Below are positions 53,461-64,000 of a DNA stretch of 64,000 bases, one piece after another. The stretch comes from Anthostomella pinea. Taxonomy: Eukaryota; Ascomycota; Sordariomycetes; Xylariales; Xylariaceae. The DNA lies in NCBI GenBank assembly GCA_963556695.1, contig CAUWAG010000003.1:3968001-4032000 (forward strand), read 5' to 3'. Made by a program: the position numbers and the translations under genes. Under the pieces are notes generated by a model. That model saw only the letters and a program-made list of their open reading frames with translations, was not told where the DNA came from and did not search any database. Within the stretch, counting starts at the first letter, position 1. Each line of letters starts with the position of its first letter.

Positions 53461-55433
53461 TACTACCACCAGTCCTCCACAAGTACTACTACCAGTCCAT
53501 GCTGCTAGGGACAGCAGCAGCGTGTCTCCTTATCTGACATACGATGCCCATGAAGATCGACCTGCGGGAGCCATGCAGCCATAAGTGATGCTTCTGTATC
53601 ATCGTGTGTCGTGCTCGAACACCCTCTCTCAAGCGATGGCAAGTGAGACATCCTGCTTGCTCGCTTTTGCATTGTTGTTTTAATTTTATCAATTCACCGA
53701 AGTACACCACTATGGGGGTTCCAAGAAAAGGGGTATGCTAGGCATATGTCAGTGTACAGCCTGTTGTCATAGCGAGCACTCCCACCCAGCAAACGTCATG
53801 GTTTGGATCCACGGACGGCAGTATTCTGGGGATGGTCAATCAAGTCAAGTAAGTCACGTCATGGCCTTGAAGCTCTCTGAGCGGATGTATTGCACAGTAG
53901 GTCAAAACGCTTTCAAGGCAAATACTCATCCATGGCACGAGACCTGATAACATCGGGGAGGTATGTTACAGCACCCCTGGTACGTGACGCTTGGTTGCAT
54001 ATAATAGTAATATGAAGTTAATTAGGCTTTCTAACCGGTCCATCAGTGCTCGATTCATATCCATCATTTCCTTGGCGCCGTACTACGAACATGTCTTCTA
54101 CGTGTATACCAAACCCAAGGCATGTGGCAATGGGGCCAGTGGTGATCGCCTGACCCTTCCACAAGGATAGATCTCCTCGGCTACCTCCAATGTTACAACT
54201 CGTCTCCCTCAAGGTGGCAACGAAGACTTACCATTTTCGAGTATGGTTAACCCCTGGATGGCCACGCCAGGCCAGAACGAGTTCGACAACCTTATATCTT
54301 AAATACTAGAAGAGTCTTTGCGTCGCTGCCAGAGCTTGTTGTGGTAAGGTCGAACGTTGAGCGAAGGTAGGCAGTTGTTGAGGGAGCGTGGCAGACGGTC
54401 CAGTAGGCAAGATCATCGACATTTTGAGCTCTACAGGTGGTTTAAACCCCTCTCTGAGACTTATGTTGTGTTTGGCGTACATTCAGGGTGTTTGGCTCTG
54501 AGTATCGGCCTTGAAGCTCTCCTGACTGGAGCCTGGTGCTTGTTGGCACGAGAACAACAGACGTCCGAAACATAGGTGAGTCACTCGGCCCCAGGCAACT
54601 CGGTATCGCCACCCACCCCTGCGTCGGCCAAGGCAAACTCTCTTGGTGCCCGTATAGATAAGGGAACTTGGAGATCGAAGACATGGTGATCCATCTCATC
54701 ACGAACAGCTCTTGAGAAGCCAATGAATGGATGTCCCATAATTCATATACTTGGTATTGTAGTCGATTTCATGTCACGGTCTGGGGGTGACGAGGATCCA
54801 AGAGATGATGCACTGTATTAGGAGCATGGCTGTGGGTGGACGGCGATTGCTAGCAAGTTAACTAGACTCTGAGTTTTCATCCACACCACAGTCTGCTTAG
54901 TCTTGCCGGCCCCTATAGATGTTGAAAGCAGTATTACGTTCTCGTTGGGAGAAGAGGGGGTCGGGCTTTTTGGGTGAGGGTATGCTGAATCGATCAGCTG
55001 TTTGAGTCCATGTCTAGAACCACAAGAGCTGACCCATAGTCCATTGAATGACACCGTTCTCAAAGGTAACACTCGAAGACCATACCGCGTTCTCTAGAGG
55101 GTATCGTGCTGGAAAGTCCACTTGGCAGTACCGGTATATCGACGGGAACATCACATCGGAGGTTACGGACTAGTCCGGAGATAAGATGATTCCAGCAAGT
55201 TCGCTTCCCCCCATTAGCCTTCAGCACAGACCACCGAGGACACGGCACGTGCTTACATCAGATCGTCGTCATGGGAGAGCTTGGGTTGCCTTTGAGCAAT
55301 TCCATCCGATTATTCCTCATCAGCTGAAGCACGCCACCAACACATACCTTCTCCTCCTCCTCCTCCACCAACTTTCTTCCCGTCTCTCGACAGTCTCATC
55401 CTCCTACATATACGAATTCGCAGCTTCGTCACC
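53461..55433. other. gene-poor region
   Basis: 2 kb of no supported gene. One minus-strand frame (54818-55072) has SIGAGKTKQT, like a P-loop, but nothing else supports an ATPase. The right end carries the promoter and a CTCCTC-rich leader of the gene at 55434. Confidence 0.5.
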
Positions 55434-56536
55434 ATGTCGTTTACAATCACGGTCCGCCGCGGCCCCGTGCGCCTGGCGTCAAAGCTGCCAGACCTCACGA
55501 AAGCCTCATTCCGAAGCGCGGCTCCTGCGCGGGCCTTCCACCAATCCGCCACCAAATCGACCAACTTCTTCACACCCAGAACCACCGTCGCGTCGTCGAT
55601 CCTACGAACGACACAGAAAAATGCCTTCTCGCAGTCGAGAACGTACATGCAGCCGTCTGCGCCGCCGGCTGTCGACTCGAGCACCACGATGCGCAAGCTG
55701 CTAACCGGCGGTGCCATCTTCGGTGGTACCCTGATCGCCATCAACGCCGTTTTCAACCGCGAGACTCGCGAAGATGGTGGCATGCCTCCCCACGAGCGCT
55801 CCTACCTGAACTCGACCTTCCTCCACACCGGCCTGGGCATCGGTATCATCGGTCTCACGGCCCGACAAATGATTCAGTCTGGCTTCGCCTACAGATTGAT
55901 GGTCACGAACCCATGGGCAGTCGCAATCGGCGGTCTCGCGCTCAGCTTCGGTACCATGCTTGGAACTCGAGCAGTCGACCCTGACAAGTAAGTTGGATAC
56001 CCTCCGCAACTCTACTTCTTCGATGTTGTCAATTACTAACCAGGGATAGCTACGTGCCCAAGTACGCCCTGTGGACAGCTTTCAACGCCACCCAAGCCGC
56101 TTTCGTCGCCCCTCTCCTTGCCTTCGCTCCCGGCGCCCTGATCGCTCGCGCTGGCTTGTACACCATAGCCATGATGGGATCCATCTCGTTCGTTGGCGCC
56201 ACAGCCAAGCAGGAGAAATACCTGTACATCGGCGGACCCCTTCTGGCTGGTGCTGCGATAGTGGCCGTTTCGGGATTTGCGCCCCTTATCATCCCCGCCA
56301 CGGCCGTCCGGAGCCTGGCCATGACGGAGAATCTCTGGCTGTACGGAGGTCTTGCGGTATTTGGTGGCTTCACGTTGTACGACGTGCAGAAGGTGCTTCA
56401 CCATGCGCGCTTGGCCGAGGCCGGTGTCATCAAGAAGGACCCGGTCAACGAGAGCATCTCTCTGGAGCTGGACTTCCTCAACATCTTCATCAGGATGGTT
56501 CAAATCCTGATGATGCAGCAAAACCGCAGGAAGTAG
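55434..56536 (+). CDS. mitochondrial BAX-inhibitor-1 family protein (GHITM-like)
   Basis: Two exons, 55434-55987 and 56050-56536, phase 2, 346 aa. A basic, serine-rich, acid-poor N-terminus (MSFTITVRRGPVRLASKLP) is a mitochondrial targeting sequence. From about residue 90 there are seven or so hydrophobic spans, including LLTGGAIFGGTLIAINAVF, FLHTGLGIGIIGLTARQMI, NPWAVAIGGLALSFGTML and NLWLYGGLAVFGGFTLYDVQK. The last is the typical BAX-inhibitor-1 ending with the conserved aspartate of FTLYDVQK, followed by ISLELDFLNIFIRMVQILM. GHITM proteins in animals keep cristae organised in the inner membrane; the fungal role is inferred. Two acceptor sites six bases apart (AG at 56042-56043 and 56048-56049) would add or drop two residues; the second better fits the ACTAAC branch point. 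Confidence 0.92.
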
Positions 56537-57993
56537 AGACGCTGCTGGTGACGTACCACAGCTTTTCACAAATACACCGACACCTCAGCCTACCTGGGTT
56601 ACAGCATCGAATGTATGTATGAGGTAGGGGCTGCTGAGGCCTTCCCTCGAGGTATAGAGGCATGAGATACTCCTCTCATTACCCATGCCGCGACTCGCAA
56701 AGGTGTGGCTTGGGCCTGTACTAGTCTGTTGTATATAGTATGAGCTCAGCTCTGAAGAATGAAACAAAAACGTACAGAAAAGTTGTTACGATGCTGGAAT
56801 GTCCGTACTATTGCGTAGCCATTCTACCGTAATTGCTAGCTAAAGTACCTGCTTACATGCATGTAGGACTGCAGCTGGACCGAAGCGTGAGGTCCATTTC
56901 AATGTGGGCAGTGACCTGTCTGTCTACTAGCTTGTCTCATCCCCTCCCATCCTCCCTCGCGGGTGACTCATTCCAGGTTGCCTCGCCTCAGCTGACGGAT
57001 TCATCGGGGTCCCGTCCAGTCCCGCCGCATATGGACGTGACACCAAAAACGGTATATTGGTTCCGCCATCGCTACCTAAGGTATGATTGTTCCTTGATTG
57101 GGCTATTATACCTTCTTCACCGCCCCTAGGTTCGATGGATCGGAGTGTAATAAGCTGGAACTCTCTCTTCACACAAGCATCTCACTAGGAGTCATCAGGG
57201 TAGGCTGACAACAAACATCGAGCTTGTCCTAGCCAGCCTCATTAACACCAGGCCATGACGCAGAAGGCGGTCAGACTTGCCAACTTCGTTACCCTACCGG
57301 TTCCGTCAATGACATTCTACCTGCCAACTTCATGTTCACATTCTCTTCTTCCCGCCGCTCTCCTGCATTAGGAAGTATTCAGTGCCCGGTGTTAGTCGAA
57401 GGTGGGGCATTCTCGGGAATAAGAGGTATGCCACTTGTTCTCCAACATTGAAGGTGCATGTGCTTGCTTGCTTACCTTACCTATACCTTCTGATTAGGTA
57501 GGATATGGTCATATGGACTATATTATTATGTCCCGACTCGTTGCAGGAAAGCACGCTCTCATGTAAGTGACTGCCTCTGACTGCCTCTGACTGCCTGCAT
57601 GTGGTAGAACGGTGCCTGCCTACTTTACCTTGTACTTGTATATACTTTACAGCTGTCCCCGTTGGGAGGGACCTCAACCACTCAACCATTAAAACAGGAT
57701 ACCCTTTATCCGGTTGCCCTAACTACATTCCACCCTGACGTTTCCAACTCGTACATTTATTTTTGTACTTGTTGCCACCGCCGAGACGCTCAACATTCCC
57801 TAGACCCCCCCTGCTCGCATTCCTGCGGGCGACATCCCACGGTCCCACAGCAAAGGCGCAAGCAGTGGCAAGGTCCGACGTCTTGCGACGAGCTCCGTCA
57901 CTGACGTGTTCTCTCCTTCAAAGTCTCGCTCGAACCACCATCGGCCAATCCGTCAGCAGACGATTTAAAAGTGTAGTTTGGAAGCTTTCTAAA
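56537..57993. other. intergenic
   Basis: 1.5 kb between two plus-strand genes. Contains a short tandem repeat (three 10-base TGACTGCCTC units at 57568-57597) and the presumed promoter and leader of the F-box gene. Confidence 0.5.
57568..57597. repeat. 10-base tandem repeat, three copies
   Basis: TGACTGCCTC twice and TGACTGCCTG once, back to back. Confidence 0.95.
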
Positions 57994-59544
57994 ATGCCAA
58001 TCGGCAACCGGCGTCATGATGGCAGCGATACCAAGCGCAGCGAACATGAAGTTTGGGAGGGTCTGCCCTTCGACCCCGACGATCAGTCTTCCGTTGATAG
58101 TCACGGCGACGACCCGGGCACTCCCACCAGCACCGTCGACTGCGACAGCACTACCACCACGGTCCAGAGCATCTCGGCCGGGAGTAGTGCCTCACAGGCT
58201 TCAACCCTAACGTTCAAGCAGCAAGAAGAAGAAAAGGTCTCGAAGCTGTTTCTACTGCCCCAGGAGTTGTTTGACGAAATCACCAAGTACTTACTCCCCG
58301 CCAACATACTGATCCTGGCACTCGCCAACAAGGAACTCATGTCACGATTCTTGCGCTCGGCCGGCAGTCTGGAAGGGTCACCAGCTGAAGGCCCTTCATC
58401 TTGGAAGGCACTCGGGGCATACATCAGGCAGCTGGATTCGAACAGGACCAAGGTTCGTGGGTCGTTCCTCAGCCTTCTGGACAATGACTTGCTGGATCTG
58501 GTGTACTGCTACAAGTGCAAGGTGATGCACGACCCGTTCGTCACCTTCAAGGACAGGGCCTATGCCCCCAAGAAGGCCAGCAGGTGCACCGACTGGGCTC
58601 CGGATCACCACATGCCTCCCCGTGCAACACGCAAGCTTCTGCGCACCATCACCAAACGGCGGAGGCTGGGTGCCGAGTACCGATACCTGCTACGGCAGGT
58701 CAACAACACCATGACCATCTACCAGAACGGCATCATGTCCCAGACCTCGCTACGGATCCGCTATCGGGACAACGCGCAACTGTTGAGACGACAGCAAGTC
58801 ATATCCACCATGGATAAGACCTCAATGGCCCTGTGGCTGTTCAAGCAACAGTTGCAAGATCCCGCTCCGTGCGGTAGTGCATCACTGAACAATCCCAAGG
58901 TCTGGAAGATCTGCAATCACCTCGCCTGGGACGACAAGTATACCCCGTTCCTGGAGAAGTTGGTTCATTCGCTATGCAAGGAGCCACATGATGGGGAGCG
59001 GTTTCCGCTGCACACGCCAGCTTGCTTCACCAATGCGCCGCTAGACGTGTCAAAGCAGGATGAACACATGGTTGCCGAGAGGCTGAAGAAAGTCATCTCT
59101 GGAGCCAAGGATAATCCGATGGACGTACCGTGCCTACTGGGAGACGTGATGGGCTGTAACAAGTGCACCACCGACTTCAGCCTCGACGTGGTCCCGCTCC
59201 CCCAACCCTTCCACTGGGGCTTCGCTCTAACAACTTGGTTGGACTTGGGAGAGGTCGACTTTAGCGGCAAATGGGACTCGCACCGGGACTTGAGGCCGGG
59301 GAGGGAATACAAGCGCGCGCAACAGACGGGCGACATCTGTGAGAAGTTCGAGGACTTGAAGTCCCGACTTGACTTCCGCCCTCGGATCAACAAGCTGAAT
59401 CAGGAGAGAATGGGCAACTTTGGGTGGGGCAAACGAGCTGCCAACGGGAAGGATAAATTCATGACATGGAGTTGTGGACACAGCTGTGATCCAGCGACGG
59501 GCATGCTGCAAGACCCGGACCCGCTGGAGAAGGCGGACTACTAG
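57994..59544 (+). CDS. F-box-like protein, unknown substrate
   Basis: Single exon, 516 aa from MPIGNRRHDG; the frame is open further upstream without coding character. After a serine/threonine-rich, acidic N-terminus (about residues 10-75) comes an F-box-like segment FLLPQELFDEITKYLLPANI (about 84-105). The remaining domain holds a C-x-x-C pair in VYCYKCKVMHDPF (about 170), MGCNKCTTDF (about 390) and a C-terminal WSCGHSCDPATG. These spaced cysteines could bind zinc. This layout recurs among fungal F-box-like proteins of unknown role, likely substrate receptors for SCF-type ubiquitin ligases. Its 3' end faces the MsrA gene. Confidence 0.7.
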   Translation: MPIGNRRHDGSDTKRSEHEVWEGLPFDPDDQSSVDSHGDDPGTPTSTVDCDSTTTTVQSISAGSSASQASTLTFKQQEEEKVSKLFLLPQELFDEITKYLLPANILILALANKELMSRFLRSAGSLEGSPAEGPSSWKALGAYIRQLDSNRTKVRGSFLSLLDNDLLDLVYCYKCKVMHDPFVTFKDRAYAPKKASRCTDWAPDHHMPPRATRKLLRTITKRRRLGAEYRYLLRQVNNTMTIYQNGIMSQTSLRIRYRDNAQLLRRQQVISTMDKTSMALWLFKQQLQDPAPCGSASLNNPKVWKICNHLAWDDKYTPFLEKLVHSLCKEPHDGERFPLHTPACFTNAPLDVSKQDEHMVAERLKKVISGAKDNPMDVPCLLGDVMGCNKCTTDFSLDVVPLPQPFHWGFALTTWLDLGEVDFSGKWDSHRDLRPGREYKRAQQTGDICEKFEDLKSRLDFRPRINKLNQERMGNFGWGKRAANGKDKFMTWSCGHSCDPATGMLQDPDPLEKADY

Positions 59545-59911
59545 GTAGGTTGATGGCGTTGGAAGAGCGAGCAAGCACAGATTGGGCGATCACAAGTCGA
59601 CTATCTGCTGAAGAAATGCATCACGGTCATTAAATTTATCAGGAAGGGTCCATACCTAGCGCCTGGGAGTCGAAATTATCGAAATCAATCAATATAGATC
59701 ATAGAAAGCGGAACAAGTCGGCTTTAACATTCTATCGTTTTGCGCCGCGAAATTTAAGACTATTTGTACAGGAGAATGAATATATAACTCATGAGAACCC
59801 AACTGACTCTCTATAACCTGGACCCCTGCCTGTTCCTACTCGCCAGCCAGTGAGCAACATATCGTCTAAGATCGAGTCTGGCAAGTCAATCCACTGACAC
59901 CATCAGTTGAC
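59545..59911. other. convergent intergenic gap
   Basis: 367 bp between convergent stop codons; 3' UTRs, AT-rich. No gene seen. Confidence 0.6.
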
Positions 59912-60684
59912 TCACTGCAACGGCTCAAACGGCCTCAGGTAATGGCTAGGACACTCGTAGCCCCAGGGGTTCTTGTTCAAGTAGAGCTGGTGGTAATCCT
60001 CGGCATCCCACCACGGCCCCGCGGGCACGATCTCGGTGACGATGCCGCCCTTGTACCACTGGTCGTTGGCCTGCCTCGTCACCTCCTTGGCCACCTTCTC
60101 CTGCTCCTCGTTGTGGAAGTAGATGCCGCTCCGGTACTGCGTCCCGGCATCGGGCCCCTGGCGGTTCACCGTTGTCGGGTCGTGCATGCGGTAGAAGAAC
60201 TCGAGGATCTGGCGGTATGTTATCTTGGCCGGGTCGTAGTGGATCTGGAGGCCTTCGGTGTCTGTGTGTCGCATATAGTGTCAGCGGGATGTTCACTCGC
60301 GCAGCGATTCCGAGTATAAGAGAGGGGGGCAAGCTTACGTCCAGTCCGCCCCGAGCACACGGCCTTGTACGTCGGGTTACTCGTGTCGCCACCCACATAG
60401 CCCACGCGCGCGTCATACAGCCCCTTTCCGCCAAAGTGCTTGCGGTAGATGTGCTCAACGCCCCAGAAGCAGCCGGCCGCGATGGTAGCCTTCTCGGCGC
60501 CATCGGGGATCTGTACACGTGCGGGGCCAGAGCTACCGTCCGAGGTGATGCCCATGCGCGTGCTGGACGAGAGCGGGCGGAAAAGGCGCGAGATGAAGGA
60601 CGGCATTGCGAAGGCCATTATTCCGATGGCGAGGAGGACGATGGTTAGCGGGTGCTTGATGATGGAGGAGGAGAGGGTCGGCAT
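59912..60684 (-). CDS. msrA: peptide methionine-S-sulfoxide reductase (MsrA)
   Basis: Reduces methionine-S-sulfoxide in proteins with thioredoxin, repairing oxidative damage. Two exons, 60684-60339 and 60261-59912, phase 1, 231 aa. The catalytic motif AAGCFWGVEHIYRKHFGGKG has the nucleophilic cysteine at about residue 72. Further family motifs are ARVGYVGGDTSNPTY, QIHYDPAKITYRQILEFFY, HDPTTVNRQGPDAGTQYRSG and the end YLNKNPWGYECPSH with a possible resolving cysteine. An N-terminal hydrophobic segment (about 12-30) precedes the catalytic domain, suggesting membrane anchoring or organelle import; the ATG is the first in frame. Confidence 0.95.
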
Positions 60685-62072
60685 GCGATTTTAGATCGGC
60701 CGTGTAATTAAGAGTATAGGCGAGAATGAGGTCGTGTAGGTCGTGTAGGTCGGAAAGGGGACGTGATTTATTATAAGCGACTCCTGAGCTGTTCTATGTT
60801 AGGTATGCAACGCAATGCGATTTGAAGGCGTCAATGACAAATATTCCCAACGCCACCGTCTGCCCCGCGACTCCGAGCGACAGCCCCGCCAGACTGCCGG
60901 GTAGAAATAGATAACGTCATTGGCCGATGCTTCCAGTCTCTGACAGCAGCTGTTGATTCCAAAGATTCCAAATGCCACCCCGGCCACATCCAAGCATGCC
61001 GCTGGGCCCGGGTCCGATAGCGCCGCATGGTGTGGCTTAGTGGCATGGTTCGTAATACCTAGTGTGGCTCAGCCCTATGGAATTCCATTCATGTTTTTCC
61101 CCCTTTTTGACACCCATTTCCCAACCTCCATCTCAAACAGTTGATTACCACTGTCTTGTCGAAGGCTCCTCACAACATCATGCCTGGCACTCCTCCCGAT
61201 GATGTATAGTTCGAAGCATTCTCGATGCTACTTTCTCCGCTTCAAGTGCCGTCAAGGCCTCTAGGTAGTGTCTAAAAGAAAGAGGAAGAAGCTCCAGGTC
61301 GACGAGTATGATGAAGTCGTCCGTCGTTGGGGGCCACCAGGTGCCATACGCCGATCTCTGCTGCATCGTGTCGACGACATGGTTCGGAGAGACTATTATC
61401 TTTGCGCACGCCGACACCAGTGCTTCATCTGACTGAGCTTTGCTGATATTGCAGAGGCCCGTTGCCAGCGGATGGGGGTACTTACTGTTCCCAAGTTTCC
61501 AAGTTCGAAGTTATCGAGAACATGAACATTAATGCCAAAATCTCGACTTTTTGTAGATTGTGGCAAGCAGGCGGGTCATCGCGTTGGTGTTGTACAAATC
61601 CTGCGCAGATCCCCTGATCTTTCGTCAAGCTTGAAGCAACTCGGCGCGGTGTCTCAGGACGGCATTGGCACGCGATCTACGGGTGAATGTGAGCAGAAGA
61701 CGGAGAATTCAAGGACGTCCAGACGAGGTATTTGATCATGTTACAACGATCGTTTCGTATGCCCGAGCTTTGCAAAGTACCTACCTATATGCCATTCTCT
61801 CAGGAAGCCTCGCGACGCGTGACATCTTTTTATTTCGCTACATATATACTTGCTCATCTCGCTCATCGCCATCGCAAGATCTAAAGGGCATTTCGAGGAC
61901 GTCGCCACCGCTCCAACTCACGCTCAGTTCCCAAATCTGCGGCAGCAATTGTCTACGTCACCCTCCGCTCCCAACAGTTTCACTTCGCGCGGAGCCTTCA
62001 AACCATCGACACTCGACTGATTTTTCGCCCCGAGCCGGAATCGTCAAAACGCTCAGCAGCCGCCGCTCCACA
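60685..62072. other. intergenic
   Basis: 1.4 kb. A minus-strand frame at 61178-61417 is the only one of note and has no recognisable content. The right side carries the leader of the gene at 62073. Confidence 0.5.
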
Positions 62073-62507
62073 ATGATCGGGCCCTCTATGGGCACTCGCC
62101 CCTACCAACAGCCAGGCGCTCTCCCTACCCTCGGCGGCTTCAACACAGAGTCAGAACCACATTGCACAATACCCTGCGTCCTGGGCGCCGTATACGGCTC
62201 GACAATCTACGCGACGTACAAGGAGAAGGATACGAAGACGCTGCTCAAAGTAACTGGGCCTGGTGCTGAGGTGAAGGCCCTGACATACATGATTTACGGG
62301 GCTCGGGACCAGGCGGTGGAGAGGATGACACGGGACTGCATCTCGCGAGGGGTCAACGCCGTCGTCGCTATGAACTTCAGCGAGGGTGAGCTTCTTGGCT
62401 GTGCGCAAGTCTCGGTCTACGGCACCGCTGTGTACGTGGAGCGCGATCAGAGCCGATGGAGAACCCTTTCGCGTCATCATGACATGCGCTGCTGTTTGGT
62501 TATCTAA
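62073..62507 (+). CDS. YbjQ-like (UPF0145) small protein
   Basis: Single exon, 144 aa starting MIGPSMGTRP; the longer open frame upstream has no coding signal. The central and C-terminal part has the YbjQ fold pattern: a first strand VLGAVYGSTIYATY, an amphipathic helix YGARDQAVERMTRDCISRG, VNAVVAMNFSEGE and the closing strand VSVYGTAVYVE. YbjQ proteins are widespread in bacteria, with a described heavy-metal-binding fold, and unknown cellular role. The 18-residue tail after YVERDQ has two cysteines near its end. There is no signal peptide. The assignment rests on the helix-strand pattern and the GTAVYVE end. Confidence 0.7.
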   Translation: MIGPSMGTRPYQQPGALPTLGGFNTESEPHCTIPCVLGAVYGSTIYATYKEKDTKTLLKVTGPGAEVKALTYMIYGARDQAVERMTRDCISRGVNAVVAMNFSEGELLGCAQVSVYGTAVYVERDQSRWRTLSRHHDMRCCLVI

Positions 62508-62913
62508 CATCAGACGGTGTCTGGTTTAATAGGGGCGTTAATGTCCTGGTGGGCTGAAAGGGGTACTTGCTTTGTGTGCAGGGCATGGTCTGCATGCGTA
62601 ACTGCAACTGAAATACGACGAATTGGAAGCAAAGCGCTATAGTTCATGAGAAATTGAGGTTGTTATACGCATACAAAGACTCACGTCATGGGCTGGGTTC
62701 TCATATGTCTTGATAAAGCATAGGGAGACGATGAAGCGTCTTTGTTAATCCAGAGAACTATAAGCTCCTACACAACACATACCTGAGGGAATCCTGCACA
62801 TCCCTCAAATATTCATCTACCGCTTCTTATCGGCAGTTCTAGTAGCCTAACTCGAGCTCATTCAATTACCGACATCAGAAGAGGCGATAAAAAACATTGG
62901 AGTCGAAGAATGG
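62508..62913. other. intergenic or unseen 5' exon of the kinase gene
   Basis: 406 bp. The frame of the next gene runs back without an ATG to a stop near 62852, so an upstream exon may exist. A TTCTAG acceptor-like site lies near 62836-62841. Confidence 0.4.
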
Positions 62914-64000
62914 ATGCAAGAGTCCATCAAGGATTTCTTCTCATGGCGTCCCCAGCCTGGCCAAGAGGAATGTGACCGTCGTGCCGGCTCTATCACGGGA
63001 ACGTCGACGCGTCCGGTGGAAATGCAAGGATCACTGAGCTACACACTGGTCGCCTCGAACGATACAATCGTCACCTTTAGATGCCCCGAGGCAACATTAG
63101 GACGCGAGATCGAAAAGCTTTCCAAGAAAATCCATGGAGACCTGGTCCCTGAAGCTACATTCAGGGGCATATTGGGGGACGATGAAGATGAGAAGAAAAA
63201 ACTCCTCATTTACACCATGTCATTGCTTCTGGGCAAGTCGGCTCTGGAGACTGGACCTTGGATCCTGTTCTTGATAATATGCAAATTGCTAAGCATGTCA
63301 CTCTCGTCACTCATTTAGCAAGGTAAGAGACGCACGAGTTGCAATTACCATTAGAACTGACTCGTATAGGTACTTTGCAAAAAACTGGCTCAACCCCCAG
63401 ACTGTTGACCCCGAATCACTTCAAAAGTCGTGGGCAGATCTGGGGAATAAGCTGGCCATCCTGGAGAAAGACGAGAGGTTCGATTACTTGCGCAATATAG
63501 TGGCCGAACTTCGGGGCAGCCGTGGCGTTCTTCTACTCTATAGCAGCAGGCATCCCCAAGTCCTCAATCACCGGGACCTCTCAGGCACGAACATACTGCT
63601 TGACCAGGATACCCATGCAATCTCCGGAATCATCGACTGGTCCCTGGCCGATATCCAACCGTTTGGTATGGAGCTCAGGGTGTTGCGCCAGTTTTCCGGA
63701 AATATGAATGGCAATGGCTGGTCCGACTATGCATGCCGAGAGGCCACCGATGGAGCATTCTGGGCCGAGTTCTGGAAGGTCACTGGCATCGAAGACCCAC
63801 AGGTTCGAGAAACGACGAAGAGGAACGCGGAGACGGCTTGCAAGTTGGGCGTTATCCTGCAATTCGCTTTTAAGAGTACTTTAGATGGAAAACAGACGGA
63901 TGTCTTGTCACCCAAGCCTTCTAGTTTTCTGAAGGAATGGCTGAAGTACCCGTCGTGGTCTGACTTGGTCCTGAGAGAAGAAGACGCAGCTAGACTTAAG
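62914..64000 (+). pseudogene. APH-family (aminoglycoside phosphotransferase-like) kinase, partial, frameshift
   Basis: Runs off the window. Exon to 63322, intron 63323-63369 (GTAAGA...TATAG), second exon open to 64000. Kinase landmarks are in the second exon: the catalytic loop VLNHRDLSGTNILLD and the metal-binding IIDWSLADIQPFG, both as in APH-type small-molecule kinases that are common in fungi. The frame starting at 62914 encodes LIYTMSLLLGKSALETG, but the frame that passes the splice site to give HVTLVTHLARYFAKNW is shifted by one base; the switch must fall between 63241 and 63272. The gene is therefore either pseudogenised or affected by a sequencing indel. The start is tentative. The substrate is unknown; antibiotic resistance is not implied by the family name. 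Confidence 0.6.

Noticed and set aside
54818..55072. Frame with SIGAGKTKQT resembling a P-loop
   Set aside because: GAGKT alone occurs by chance; no Walker B, no neighbouring NTPase motif, and no upstream or downstream exon fits.
61665..62072. Upstream extension of the YbjQ-like frame as coding
   Set aside because: The extension has no family similarity and the ATG at 62073 gives a normal small protein; the upstream part looks like a CT-rich leader.

Overview
The window is nuclear DNA from a filamentous ascomycete (Pezizomycotina, probably Sordariomycetes). The evidence is short 45-70 bp GT-AG introns in most genes, typical fungal families (HMG-CoA reductase with HPIH and sterol-sensing domains, Vps3844, Ntr2, APH-like kinases, TauD-like oxygenases) and decayed transposons whose stop codons look like C-to-T mutation. 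Gene models were assembled by hand from reading frames, splice consensus and phase arithmetic; nothing was searched against a database.

Layout. 0-6.2 kb is a graveyard: a 2.4 kb pogo/Fot1-type DNA transposon with perfect 38 bp inverted ends and TA duplication, a 478 bp solo LTR with a 5 bp target duplication, and two broken genes, one of them a relic medium-chain dehydrogenase. 6.3-9.3 kb holds a FAD monooxygenase and an intact medium-chain reductase. 11.4-20 kb holds HMG-CoA reductase, nicotinamidase and an HSL-type esterase. 20.6-27.5 kb holds a cysteine-cluster protein, an MFS transporter with a 14-nt micro-exon, and a damaged cytochrome P450. 29.2-35.1 kb is a compact housekeeping block: SmG and Ntr2 (both spliceosomal, divergent), Vps3844 and a conserved membrane-anchored protein. 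36.7-43.7 kb is an accessory cassette: TauD-like dioxygenase, a second FAD monooxygenase, a second medium-chain dehydrogenase, and a paralogue of the cysteine-cluster protein that lacks the cysteine cluster. It is bracketed by two copies of a short repeat in permuted order. 44.3-47.2 kb encodes a large protein with two cyclic-nucleotide-binding domains, an F-box and LRRs. 47.2-55.4 kb is gene-poor, with microsatellites and a 5'-truncated LINE. 55.4-64 kb holds a mitochondrial BAX-inhibitor-family protein, an F-box protein, MsrA, a YbjQ-like protein and a partial APH-like kinase with an apparent frameshift.

How it fits together. Conserved single-copy genes (HMGR, nicotinamidase, SmG/Ntr2, Vps3844, MsrA) alternate with accessory redox genes and transposon debris. 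The most interesting elements are the paralogous pair at 20.6-22.7 kb and 42.0-43.7 kb, which share intron phases and two identical exon lengths but carry different N-termini, and the repeat-bracketed oxidoreductase cassette beside the second copy.
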